Assembly (NCBI GenBank): GCA_003439945.1
Contig: QVRM01006103.1
Span: 338,001-402,000, forward strand
Reading direction: 5' to 3'
Source of the DNA: Dermanyssus gallinae
Taxonomy: Eukaryota; Arthropoda; Arachnida; Mesostigmata; Dermanyssidae
DNA length: 64,000 nt
In this document: one piece after another, positions 47,831 through 58,090 of the stretch
How the letters are laid out: each line of letters opens with the position of its first letter
Numbering within the stretch: the stretch's first letter is position 1
Notes under the pieces: generated by a model
What the model saw: the letters and a program-made list of their open reading frames with translations, nothing else
Databases searched by the model: none
Told to the model about the DNA's origin: nothing
Made by a program: the position numbers and the translations under genes

Positions 47831-50030
47831 GAACTTAAATAAATTTGCCGTCCGGAGACGACGGTCCCATAAAAAAAATATATAGCATGCCGTGTATAAG
47901 GAAACCATGCATGCTCAATAGTATGTGTGTATGTTGTACGCTTATGCCAGAGCGGCCATTAGTGTTGGTATCAGCTACTAGGCTCCATTTTGGCGCGAAA
48001 AGCTATGCTTGCTTTCTGAGCACGCATATAAATGGTGAACGCAAAAGTGGACATTCGGAGTGTTCTGTTATAGCTGTTCCGAATTAACTCCAACGGTAAA
48101 GTAGCTTTGCCAAGTACTACGATAAACCATATTCCGGTTGACCCACTTTGCTGGACGAGGATGCATGTATAGGTCAAATTTATTTTCCGTATAATACATA
48201 ATGCTTATGTTACACGTATCACGATAGATTAGCTAAGCCAATATGCCTAGTAGGCGCGTATTGTAACTGTCACGTGTCCGTTTCGATGAGGCCAGGCCGA
48301 CACCACTTCAGAAGTGTGCCCCGAACGGAGGCAGCGTTTCCACGTTGCATGTCAAGATCCCGACATATATTTATATATATATATATATGCAAATTAATAT
48401 ATTAGGTATATATATACACTAAAAAAATGAGCAACGTCAACAAATTCGAGCACACACGGGTCTCCACTTCTCCGTTACATCGCCGCCGTCAGGTTTCTTG
48501 TTTTAAAAAAGGGCGAGACTATACTGATGATTAAACAACTTGCGTGTTCTACAAATGCGTGATTTTAAGCCAAACGCGGCACGAAGTTCTGCATCAACTT
48601 GCAATAGTTGCAGAAGATATATGAATATGTGCAAACAAGGGACAAAATGAAGAGCGTCCCGATAGAACTCTGCAAAATAATTAACAGAACAAAAATCTTT
48701 GCGAAAATATTTTCGAATTAAAAATGTACGAGACCGCGGTTGCTTGACTAATTCGGAGCGAAGTTTCTTACTTAATACCGAATGCTTATACTTCTAGCTC
48801 TATCTACATCGTCCACGACATCCTACGAGCTTTATCTACCTCCCAAAAACAGCTGTAATCTTTGGACTTTTCCCTGAACTGTTGATTCGACAGGACTGAT
48901 TGTTTTAGTTTATTTTAATATATTTGGTTTAACCTAAATAATTACAAGTATACGGACTTCGACTACGAGACGTGAGTTTCTTTCATACTTGAATTGGGAA
49001 CTTATTACAGCACTCTTTACATGGCATCTACATGAGCGTACTAGCCTGTAGCCATCTAGAGTAAACGCCGATATTTGATGCAAAGCTTCGTGAAAGACGC
49101 AAAATTCTTTATGAACACACAGAGCGGCGACGACGACAAGAATAGCATCTTTCCTACCAAATTATGTAAGCAATAACTTACGCTACGAACATGTTCAAGT
49201 AGAACGATCGAAACACCTGTCTAACTCTCAAAAACGGAACCTCAGCAATTGTTTCTGCTTCTAGAAACTTAGTACTCCATTGTATCGAATCTACAGATCC
49301 CCATTATATGCGTGTAGACGTACATTTCGATGCGTCTACTTCTCCTGCTAATAGGCATTATGGATTGATAGTAGTCTGTCCACATTCACACGGACCTCCA
49401 GCCATACGAACCATGCGTGACCTAATGTTCGGTCCATACGGAGGAAGAAATTGTGAACAAAACGCACTTAAGAAATAATGCGCATTTAGGCATACATGTC
49501 AAGCGAATAATAATACTAAATCAACCAAGCAATCAATCAGGCACGTACTAGATCATCATCATCATCGTCATCGTCCTCATCACACAGAAGGGCTGACTTG
49601 TACACCGATTAACCACTAACTACATTGCTGAGGTCTGTAGGATAGATAATCCATTCACATACTCGGCAGCACGGCTCGAACGAATGTCACCGAAACGCAC
49701 ATACCTCATGTCAGAGTCTGCTGCATTCTAACCCTAGATGCAGCACTTGTCACTGTCACTTGGTGACCACCCATTGATTAGACAGAATCTCTATACGAGA
49801 CTATGCGTGACCAACAGCGAGTGAGTTAGACGAGTTCAACTGACTAGTATGATCGATCGAGTGACGATCGGTGCTTCCGGTTCTCGACGTACAATCGAAA
49901 CTACTGCGCGGCACACTCGGCGGCGGGTGGCGCTCAAATTCAAATTGCTATACGTATGATCGATCGGACAAAACAGATGACACTGGCAATAACAATGGCG
50001 CCAACGAGATCCAATCGAGTCGAGGCAAAT
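47831..50030. other. Stretch without an assignable gene
   Basis: AT-rich unique sequence. A short ATC run lies at about 49553-49580. A weak B-box-like motif on the minus strand lies near 49675-49690. No gene was recognised. Confidence 0.4.
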
Positions 50031-50035
50031 GACTA

Positions 50036-50372
50036 GAATTAAATACATTTTTAAGAAGGTTGTGCTTAATTCTAGACTATTCTCCGCTCCCAACGGGCTT
50101 GGAACTCGAACCGAAGCGAGGCATACCTTCAATGCACCGAGGGCCGGACATGTTGAGATATCTAGGGTTTCGTCAACAGTTCTTGTGGTAGCATGGTCGC
50201 TGACGTTCAGCGGTATATGGTTTATCTCTCACCTATTCTCAATGAGCATCGCTCAAAGAAAATTCGATCAACAACAGCATGGATCGAACCAGCGGCGACA
50301 CCCCGGTAGATGATGGCAACCATGACTAGCGCACTACACCACGCCGCCACCCGAGGCAACCTACTGAGCGCA
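50036..50372 (-). mobile_element. tRNA-derived SINE, family B, copy 1
   Basis: On the minus strand, ggcgtggtgtagtgcgctag (A-box-like) and, about 50 bp on, ctggttcgatccatg (B-box) form a tRNA-like head. A body of more than 200 bp follows: tttgagcgatgctcattgag, accgctgaacgtcagcgacc, atgctaccacaagaactgtt, then gatatctcaacatgt. The body is collinear with 58864-59136 on the plus strand. The tail runs into ttcttaaaaatgtatttaat. It is non-coding by type. A frame on its antisense strand (HVEISRVSSTVLVVAWSLTF) is shared with copy 2 only because the DNA is. Confidence 0.8.
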
Positions 50373-50560
50373 GCTAAGTGTCAAACCGTTTGTTATTGTA
50401 ACTAGATCGCGCAGCCAATATATACATACATGTTGGACGTGTTTGCGTGTATGCTTAAGGGCATCCGAAAATCCACATCGTAGTGATCGTTGCTTCAAGT
50501 AAGGAAATAAACACACGTGTTTATTGTGCAAAGTTGTACAAAAGATATAACTTTGTACGA

Positions 50561-50662
50561 CGAGCAGACACGGGCGATATCCTTTGCCGCAAAATGCCCG
50601 AAATAGTTACAATTGTTTGAATTGTGTAATTATGGAAATTACAAGCTCAATGAGAAATTTCT
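50561..50662 (+). repeat. Dispersed repeat C, copy 2
   Basis: gcagacacgggcgatatcct ... gtttgaattgtgtaattatg ... aattacaagctcaatgag. It matches 47731-47830 in the same orientation and runs into an A-rich segment and a TA array (50704-50741). Confidence 0.8.
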
Positions 50663-50702
50663 GATTTTTTTAAATTTGATTTCCGAAAAAAACGAAAAAA
50701 AA

Positions 50703-50703
<1 letters not shown>

Positions 50704-50741
<38 letters not shown>
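50704..50741. repeat. (TA)n microsatellite
   Basis: About 38 bp of TA repeat, downstream of repeat C copy 2. Confidence 0.95.
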
Positions 50742-50742
<1 letters not shown>

Positions 50743-51309
50743 CTGAATTTATTTATGTGTATCGAGGTATACATTTGTGATGCAAGAACATGTGCACAGG
50801 CCGCTCGGGGCATAACTCAAGGCGTTAGGTCCAGGCTTGGGTTGGTCCACCTAGCCAGGGTGCCTCTCACCGAAGCGGCATTCCCTCTAAATTCTACTAG
50901 GATTTTGTTACTTTCAACACTGACCGAATGGTGTGCTGTCTTCATTTCAACGAGGAATGACAAGTGCATGCAACTCCCTTCACCAGTACTGCGTAGATGG
51001 GCTGTAAGTCTCACAAACAATGCGACTATCATCAACGCATAGAGCACCGCATTAACGCATGGTGGCGCATGTGTGCATAGTTCGCAAGTTCTCGTTGCCA
51101 TGGCGTCTGAGTCTATCTTTGTTATTCAACAGTGCCCATACGTTCGAGCTGACACGTACAGCTTTGTTTCGCTCACAGCTTTTATAGAATAATCTAAACG
51201 AGAGACGCCTAAAGAGGCTTAGTAAATAAGCTTAAATTGACGATGAGCTTGCACACATGTCGTTAGCATGCGTGTGATTGCCCTGGGATCAAACGTACTC
51301 AACAACTTC

Positions 51310-51312
<3 letters not shown>

Positions 51313-51357
<45 letters not shown>
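51313..51357. repeat. (TA)n array at the 5' edge of the LTR element
   Basis: About 45 bp of TA immediately before the 5' LTR. The matching array on the other side is 55151-55179. Confidence 0.95.
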
Positions 51358-51361
<4 letters not shown>

Positions 51362-51378
51362 AGATTTGGGTTCCACTC

Positions 51379-51427
<49 letters not shown>

Positions 51428-51858
51428 CAACGATTATTTAAGTCAAGGTCTTGCTCTAGTTTCATGTATTCATTAGTACCAGTTGATCTCTTTGACTTTG
51501 TTGACGTTTTCTTTTCTCCCCTCCCCTTTGTATAGCTACTTTGTTGTGTCTCTACAAGATTCGAGCAGACAGCAGAGTCGGGGACGTGTAGTAAGAATTA
51601 GAGAAGGGGAAGGGGAACCGGCCTTAAAGGTAGAGAAGGATGTTCAGCAAACATGTTGCAATGTGCACTTTAGTGTTGGCTCCCGAAAAGGTCGGGTGGC
51701 GGAGAAGACGTCGTAGGTTGCGAAGTGTAGTCGCTTGAACGGCGGTTGGCTGGTGTTGAAGTTTTCTTTATTTTTTTTAATAAACCTCACGTTGTTGAAA
51801 GTTGTACTTTGTGGAATCCTCTACTACGTAAACAGAAGATACCATTTTCGGCTTATAA
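51358..51858 (+). repeat. 5' LTR
   Basis: It starts TGTGAGATTTGGGTTCCACT and ends ...ttttcggctta, about 500 bp. It contains an internal TA array (51384-51424) and a poly(A) signal AATAAA at 51779-51784. The last few bases are ambiguous because both LTRs end in TA-rich sequence. Confidence 0.85.
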
Positions 51859-51861
51859 TTT

Positions 51862-51879
51862 TGGTGGCAGCGGTGGGAT
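51862..51879 (+). promoter_or_regulatory. Primer-binding site, tRNA-Leu type
   Basis: TGGTGGCAGCGGTGGGAT lies four bases after the LTR. It is complementary to a tRNA 3' end of the form ATCCCACCGCTGCCACCA. As I remember it, this is the 3' end of an animal tRNA-Leu (AAG/UAG class). The match covers all 18 bases compared. Confidence 0.7.
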
Positions 51880-52034
51880 CTCAGTTCGTCTTACCGGGCA
51901 GACGCACAGACTTGCGGCTGGTGGCTTGAGATAGCGTAGGTTCGAGTTAGGCCTAGATCGGCAGAAGTGAGTGACTCAGTGATTTGTTTGGTGAGGTCCG
52001 GTGCGGTGGTAGCCGGAGGCGCAGGCAGGACAAA

Positions 52035-53495
52035 ATGGAGGAGACAGACAAAAAGACACTCGAAGATATGGTTGGTGTGCTGGCAAAGATGATGCAGAAT
52101 ATGGCTGCAGATGACTATAGAAGATATGAAGAATTTCAGAAGCAACAGGAAGAATTTCAAAAAGTCGTAATGGAGAAAGTGTCGAAAACAGAAGCACCAG
52201 GGGCGGAACAGCCAACCGCAACGATGGCACCAGCGGCGACACCAGTGGTGGCTGTGCGATCTGAAGCAGTTGTTGATGTTTGCAGCCAGGTGGACTCGTA
52301 TTATGGAGAAAGAGGCTTGCTGGCTAGGGAGTGGATGCGAATGTTTGAGCTAGCCAGGAAGATTGGAGAGTGGTCCTGGGCGAAAACAAGTCGTGTACTG
52401 TTTGTTAAGATGTGCGGGTAAGCCCGAACATGGCATCCAACCCAGGGACACATGTGTCGTGACTTCGATGAGTGGCGAGCGAAGTTTACGGCTGCGTTTG
52501 ACCGTAAGGCAGACAAAATTGTCCTTCTGGACGAAATTGGTGCGTGTCGGCAGCAGACGGGTGAGTCTATTGGTGCTTACGCCCGGCGGCTCGAAGCGTT
52601 AGCGCTGCAACTACCGTTATCGACGCCGGAAATCAAATCGCGTGTGCTCACCGGGTTGCGTGCAGAGTACGGATTTTTGATTCAAGATGTGGCGCGCCAG
52701 CAACATGATGATATATCTGCGCTGACCCACGACATTCAAGACGCAATTGATCTGCAGGAGCGTTGGCGGCAAGCCAACGGTGGTTCGTCCAAGAGCGGCG
52801 CTATGCCAGGTTACTCGAGATGCAGTCGGTGCCAGAATGTTGGTCATCGGACTGAGAACTGCTTGAAGCCGAGTTCTAGAGGGCCCATGAGCGGCCAGCA
52901 GCAGAGCTCACTAAGTTATGCGGCGCGACATACGGCCGCGGTGTACCAGCCACGTCACTTGGAGCGGGCCGGTGGCAGCGATAACGCCGGCAATAGAAGC
53001 GATCGCACACGGCTCCCTACGTGCTTTAAGTGCGGGAACGCAGGACACATAAGTCGCGATTGTAGGGTCCACAGCGTGCGACAGGTGACTTACAGGACGG
53101 CCAGCAGCGCAACCGGATCCCGCGTGGCTGACGAGAGCGATATCAAGCTCGTAGTAGTGGATGGCAAGAAATGGCAAGCCAAAGTAGACACCCAATCTGA
53201 TATAACGTGTGTGTCTCGTAGAGCAGCCCAGCAGATTGGTCTGAAAATACGACCGACGACCATCGCCCGCGTTCAGGGTATTGGTGCTGGCATCTGCACG
53301 CCTGTCGGCGAGTGCATGGTCTCGGTAGCGGCCGACGGCCTAGTGCATGAAGAAGTGGCACTCACCGTGCTAGAGGATGAAGCGATGCTCGGGGAAGCAA
53401 TCTTACTGATCAAGAACCTACTTGTCCGTCGAGAGCTCATCACAGTTTACCGTGAAGGTAATGCTCTTATTTTCAGTTCGGCGGCGTACCCGTAG
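52035..53495 (+). pseudogene. gag-protease of the LTR element, broken by nonsense codons
   Basis: One frame runs from ATG at 52035 (MEETDKKTLEDMVGVLAKMM). An in-frame TAA at 52419-52421 interrupts it, then it continues (RDFDEWRAKFTAAFDRKADK...) to a TAG at 53493-53495. The N-terminal part is a charged coiled-coil-like region (RRYEEFQKQQEEFQKVV). Next is the Gag core (WxxxF, YARRLEALALQLP). Two CCHC knuckles follow: CSRCQNVGHRTENC (52821-52862) and CFKCGNAGHISRDC (53022-53063). A retropepsin-like segment comes next (WQAKVDTQSDITCVSRRAA). Its active-site triplet is DTQ where retropepsins have DTG, so it is probably inactive. Gag would form the particle and bind RNA. Confidence 0.8.
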
Positions 53496-53519
53496 CTGGA
53501 GAAATTACTGCCAGGCTCA

Positions 53520-53954
53520 GTGGAGCCGAAAATTGAACTCGTCGCCAAGGAAAGCACTAAGCTTCCTCCTCGAAGCGTATGTTTGGTGCGTGTTCGGCCC
53601 ACTAAGGTGGTGTATGGCCCAGTTATGGTCGAAGGCCAGGATGGTCGCAATGGAATATTGTTGGAAATGAGGGACGGAGCGGACGCCGTGTTACCTGTGG
53701 TCAACTACGGGGATGAGTATAGTCAGCTAAAGAAAGGCGCCGTTGTCAAACGAGGGCGTTTAGTGGACGCCGAAGATATTATTCACCAAGTGGTACCAGG
53801 AGAGGAGACGGGAGAGCCAGGAGCGAGGGGCAAGGTTTCAGCGGGGACGTTAGTGTCGGTGAATGCGATGCGTGTGGCTACGTCGATAAACGGAGAGAAT
53901 TTCCAACTACAGGTGGGAGAGTGCATCCCGGCGCCTAAGATGAGGCTAAGTTGA
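53520..53954 (+). pseudogene. Segment between protease and RT of the LTR element
   Basis: Same frame as gag-protease, after the TAG at 53493-53495. The frame is open for 144 codons to a TGA. It includes LVAKESTKLPPRSVCLVRVR and GDEYSQLKKGAVVKRGRLVD, the beta-rich stretch usually found between protease and RT in Ty3/gypsy Pol. No catalytic motif was recognised. Confidence 0.6.
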
Positions 53955-54260
53955 AGTCGCTGCTGACTCAGCAGGCGCCGGCAACGGTTTCGTCGATGAG
54001 GAATCTCAGCCACACGCCATTAGCGAGGTTTGCAATTATTGAGGTGCCGGGAAGCCGAACAGTGGCGGCGAAACCTTACCGATTTCGGTCGGGCATGATG
54101 CAACAGCGGGCCGGCGAGATCATGCAGGCGGGCGTGATTAAGAAGTCAACGTCAGCTTACGCGAGCCCCGTTCTATTAGCACCGGAAACGTGACAACAGA
54201 TACCGTCTTGTTATTGATTATCGTAAGCTAAATCTTCGCACTGTAAAGACTCATTTGCTC
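53951..54260 (+). pseudogene. Truncated reverse transcriptase start
   Basis: In a shifted frame: TVAAKPYRFRSGMMQQRAGE, IMQAGVIKKSTSAYASPVLL. This is the block before RT motif 1 (P-Y-R ... I-S-S-W-SPVVLV in the family). After a frame change near 54185 the original frame resumes with RDNRYRLVIDYRKLNLRTVK (the RFCVDYRKLN block). The sequence then leaves the RT pattern near 54255, so the catalytic YxDD and all later domains are missing. Confidence 0.75.
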
Positions 54261-54600
54261 AAGGCTCACGGAAGGCGATACGGTCTTGACCGTAGATTCA
54301 GACGCAAGCGGAGACCAGAGACAGTGCGAGAACGCGATGACGATAGATGCATTTAGACGATATCGTGCCACAGGCAACTTAGCCCATAACGAGATTACGC
54401 GAGATCAACGCACCACCCGTCAAGCACTGCCGCCGCTGACTCGGTTGGATACGCCGGCAAAAAGCAAGATGAGAAAGTGGCTGATCGTGGAGACGAGCCA
54501 CTGGCGGCGATTGATCAGGCGTCTGTTGCGACTAGCGCTTATTAAGCGCTTACAAGTCACTCGATGAGGACATCGACAATTGTGGGTAGCATTGGCTGAG

Positions 54601-55148
54601 TGTGAGATTCGGGTTCCACTCATATCTACACATATATATACATGTGAGATTCGGGTTTCACTCATTTCAGTATATATATATATATATATATAATTAATAA
54701 TTGTTTAAGTCAACGTCTTGCTCAGTTTCATGTATTCATTAGTACCAGTTGATCTCATAGACTTTGTTGATGTTCTATTTTCTTCCCTCCCCTTTGTATA
54801 GCTAATTTGTTGTGTCTCTACCTATTTCGAGCAGACAACAGTGTTAGTGAAAGCCGGGGAAGAATTAGAGAAGGGGGAAGGGGAACCGGTCTTAAAGGTA
54901 GAGAAGAATGTTCAGCGATGTTCATGTTGCAATGTGCATTTGGTGTTGGCTCCCGAGAAGGTCGGGTGGCGGAGAAGACGTCGAGCAAACGACGTGAGAC
55001 GTCGTAGGTTGCCAAGTGTAGTCGCTTGAACGGCGGTTGGCTGGTGTTGAAGTTTTCTTTATTTTTTAATAAACCTCACGTTGTTGAAAGCCATTCAGTT
55101 GTACTCTGTGGCATCCTCTACTACGTAGGCAGAATATAGCATTTTCGG

Positions 55149-55153
<5 letters not shown>
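54601..55153 (+). repeat. 3' LTR with duplicated 5' end
   Basis: Matches the 5' LTR. The starting block TGTGAGATTCGGGTT occurs twice (54601 and 54643), so the first about 42 bp are duplicated. Poly(A) signal at 55068-55073. About 20 bp (near 55003-55023 of the alignment, gagcaaacgacgtgag...) and about 8 bp (ccattcag, near 55091) are extra relative to the 5' LTR. Confidence 0.85.
54671..54692. repeat. (TA)n array inside the 3' LTR
   Basis: About 22 bp, against about 41 bp at the same place in the 5' LTR. Confidence 0.9.

Positions 55154-55179
<26 letters not shown>
55151..55179. repeat. (TA)n array at the 3' edge of the LTR element
   Basis: About 29 bp directly after the 3' LTR. Confidence 0.95.
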
Positions 55180-55184
<5 letters not shown>

Positions 55185-55735
55185 GTAATTATCCTTTCAT
55201 TTCAGGGTCAAGCTCGGGTCAGAAGATATGCCGCACCTCAGGTGGGGTCTATTTCAGTCGGAAAAGGGACCTTGTAGCACCTGCAATGTAGCATACGTGA
55301 GGTGTAGCACTATTATCGTATAAATACTTGACGTTCTTTTTTGTGCTTTCGGTGTCGGATGAGGCTAGGTTTCGTGTCTACCGAAGTCAGCCACTTCCGT
55401 CTTCGTAGTTAAATGTACGCCCCCAACCTCCGGGAGGCTACGGTCGCATTGATGTGACGTTCTCGCATGCATATTCCAGCTTCTCATCTCTACATATGGA
55501 CGCGACTTTGTCATTACTTTAATGAATCCATTGTTTTAAGAATGCCCCCCCTCCCCTGACCCTGGAAAAGTAACGGTTTACTATACACCTCCCTGATTTT
55601 AACGGTAGACTAGTGTGGTCATCTTGCTCGATAAATTGGCAGACAAACATGTTACTGGGTATGCCCAACGCACATCTACCAGCCGCCGTAAACTTTCTTT
55701 CCAAAAACCCCGACATCACGGTATATATACATCAC

Positions 55736-55780
<45 letters not shown>

Positions 55781-57585
55781 AATTATGTGAAGAAAAAATG
55801 AGATGTATTATATTTGTATAAGTATTTGCTACGATTAGTCTTTATTACTTGGTTACCTGTTTTCAGTAAGGGGGAGCAAAAACAGTACTCTTATTTGTAG
55901 ATTCTTAATTGTAGATTTTGCTACGACATTTGCAAAAAGGCTTTCATTTGGCTCTTTGCCAATACATCGATGTCATTGACGACCGGGCACATATATCTTC
56001 TGTTTTTCCTGATTCCACAAGCGGCGGCCGTAAATTACGATGTCGTATCTATTGATGTTGTTGTCCAAAATCGACCTACAGCGGGTAAACAACAGAAGGG
56101 GCACGTACGTCTCTGCAGTATGACGGTTGTGATTATAATGATACATATAAATAATTTTGTACAAGCAAAAATACGTTTGCAGGCATCACACGGAAAAGCC
56201 ATAGCTTTCTGTAAGCATGGCTATTTTTTTAATGGGCGGTTAACTTTTAATAAATAAAGTTTGAACTCACTATTGCATTACCGAGGATGTACTCGAATCT
56301 AGTGATTCGCCTGATGTTTTAACTCGATCGATTTGTATCCGGAAAACGTGCTAAACATATATAATTCGTGCACGTATACGCCGCACTGCTGCTCTGGTAT
56401 ACCTTTAAATACTTACTTATTACAGAATAATTGGTACATCTTAACTACATGTTTTAATTGTAATTGAAGTTTATTTAACTATACGACACTAGTCACACTT
56501 ATAATTAACCTATATCCCCTCCTGCTGCTGCATGGACTTTACCTCACGCGCACAGTGGCCTCATTTATCTTCCTCCGTTGTTTGACTGCAAATGATAAAT
56601 ATGGCGCGCTCACAAAATAACAATCTAGGGGTTCACATTCGTTCATTTGTTGCTCCATCGTATCGTTTGTCATTCTGAATCTTCGTTTTTGTAATGAAGC
56701 ATTTCTATTTGAGGATTTCGTCACATGTTTGAGTAAAATTGCAGGTGAGTTCTTGTAGCAGCTGCAACGACAACGCTTGAACCATAACGTGACGATATAC
56801 GAATGTGGCGTAGTCGGATCTGATAGCGTCCCTAAGCGTGTCGTCACCATCCATCACCAGCGCTTGTTTGCTAGGCCTTCTTCTTTAGTTTGCCGCCAGC
56901 TTTTTGTGTGCTGAAACCGTTTTCTTTTTCGTTAAGTACGCAGCACAGAGGCTTGCTAAGACACGGTTACGCTGTCACTTGTTTCTTGGACGACTTGTTT
57001 GTCGTCCGAGCTCCGACTGGTGGTAGCTGCAATCTTAGTAATTCAGGCCTATTGACTCGTCGTGGCAATCGCAATGTGGTCGCTATCGTACATCGCATGA
57101 GATTGATCGTAATTCACATGTTGGTCTCCGATACAGAGAGACGGGAGAATGAATGCCCACCACCATTAGCTCGTCGTAGTTCCACTCGTCGACAACCTGG
57201 CGACATGTTACTCTTATAGTCTCTATCATAGGTTATGTTGTTGTTGCTTTTGTTGTCGTCGTCATCATCGGTAGTGCCGCATGCTGGCTATTTTGGCTCG
57301 TCATTATATGAACTCTTAAATAATAGAAAACAACAACAATAACAACAAATGTCAAATTGAGAATAAGCAAAACGCGCGAACGAGAATAATAAGCAGCTCA
57401 ACCCTCAGGAAGGAAGACGTTTGTGCACCATTGCAAGGCTCGAATCGCCTCGAGTACGAAATATTCCGGGGGACGAAAGGTGCAGCAAGTTGGGGGCTGC
57501 GCCTATTTATGATCATAGAGTTGCACAAGCGGCCCCGGAAGTCACAGCTCAACAAGCGACCCACAACTGTCAGCAGATCTCTACC

Positions 57586-57587
<2 letters not shown>
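55180..57587. other. Stretch without an assignable gene
   Basis: AT-rich sequence with a TA array at 55738-55776. Short frames around 56539-57219 show no convincing domain. A GTT run lies near 57236-57262 and a CAA run near 57330-57350. Confidence 0.4.
55738..55776. repeat. (TA)n microsatellite
   Basis: About 39 bp. The word atcacggtatatata is duplicated at its left edge. Confidence 0.95.

Positions 57588-57638
<51 letters not shown>
57588..57638. repeat. (TA)n microsatellite
   Basis: About 51 bp with one TG interruption. It may lie in or beyond the 3' UTR of the CRAL-TRIO gene. Confidence 0.95.
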
Positions 57639-57942
57639 ATTACACATTGGAGGCAATACACTCATACGGTCATTGCAGACGCATCGGTCGTTAGAAACGT
57701 ACACATTGTCATCAATCGCTAGATGCTGGGCTCGAGGCGTACAATAACAAATATCAAATCGACGGGTATAGACGACCACATGCACTATCGAGGCGGTTGC
57801 TGTGCGTCGGACCCCGCGCATCGTGAGTCGCGTGTGGCGTCGAGTCGAGGATTGAGGCTACTTTGACGAAGGAGGACGAGGAGGAGGAATGCACTGCGGG
57901 TGTTGTCGGGTCACTGCGTGCGTTCTCGTCGATATAGGTCGA

Positions 57943-57955
57943 CCCCCCCCCCCCC
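57943..57955. repeat. Poly-C run (13)
   Basis: A 13-base C homopolymer, about 136 bp beyond the stop codon of the CRAL-TRIO gene, so probably in its 3' UTR. Confidence 0.9.
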
Positions 57956-58090
57956 GACATTTTGGTATATAACTGCAACAGGACAGTGACCCACCCCCCA
58001 CACATTATCACACATTAGATATCACGGCAGCTTGAATTCGCAAGCGCGAAAAGTGGGCCACCATGACGACGGGCGGCATTCGGCACTCGT

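Larger units (their letters stand above)
51358..55153 (+). mobile_element. LTR retrotransposon, Ty3/gypsy-like, pol deleted
   Basis: Two LTRs (51358-51858 and 54601-55153) flank about 2.7 kb. Order: tRNA-Leu-type primer-binding site, gag with two zinc knuckles, a protease-like segment, a spacer, the first blocks of reverse transcriptase, then a jump to an unrecognised end. Most of RT, RNase H and integrase are absent. There are two in-frame nonsense codons and at least two frame changes, so it cannot move on its own. The LTRs differ by substitutions and by 3' LTR insertions of about 20 bp and 8 bp, which points to an old insertion. Both ends merge with TA arrays, so a target-site duplication cannot be read. 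Ty3/gypsy is inferred from the order protease-RT and the RT motif (VIDYRKLN). Confidence 0.85.
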
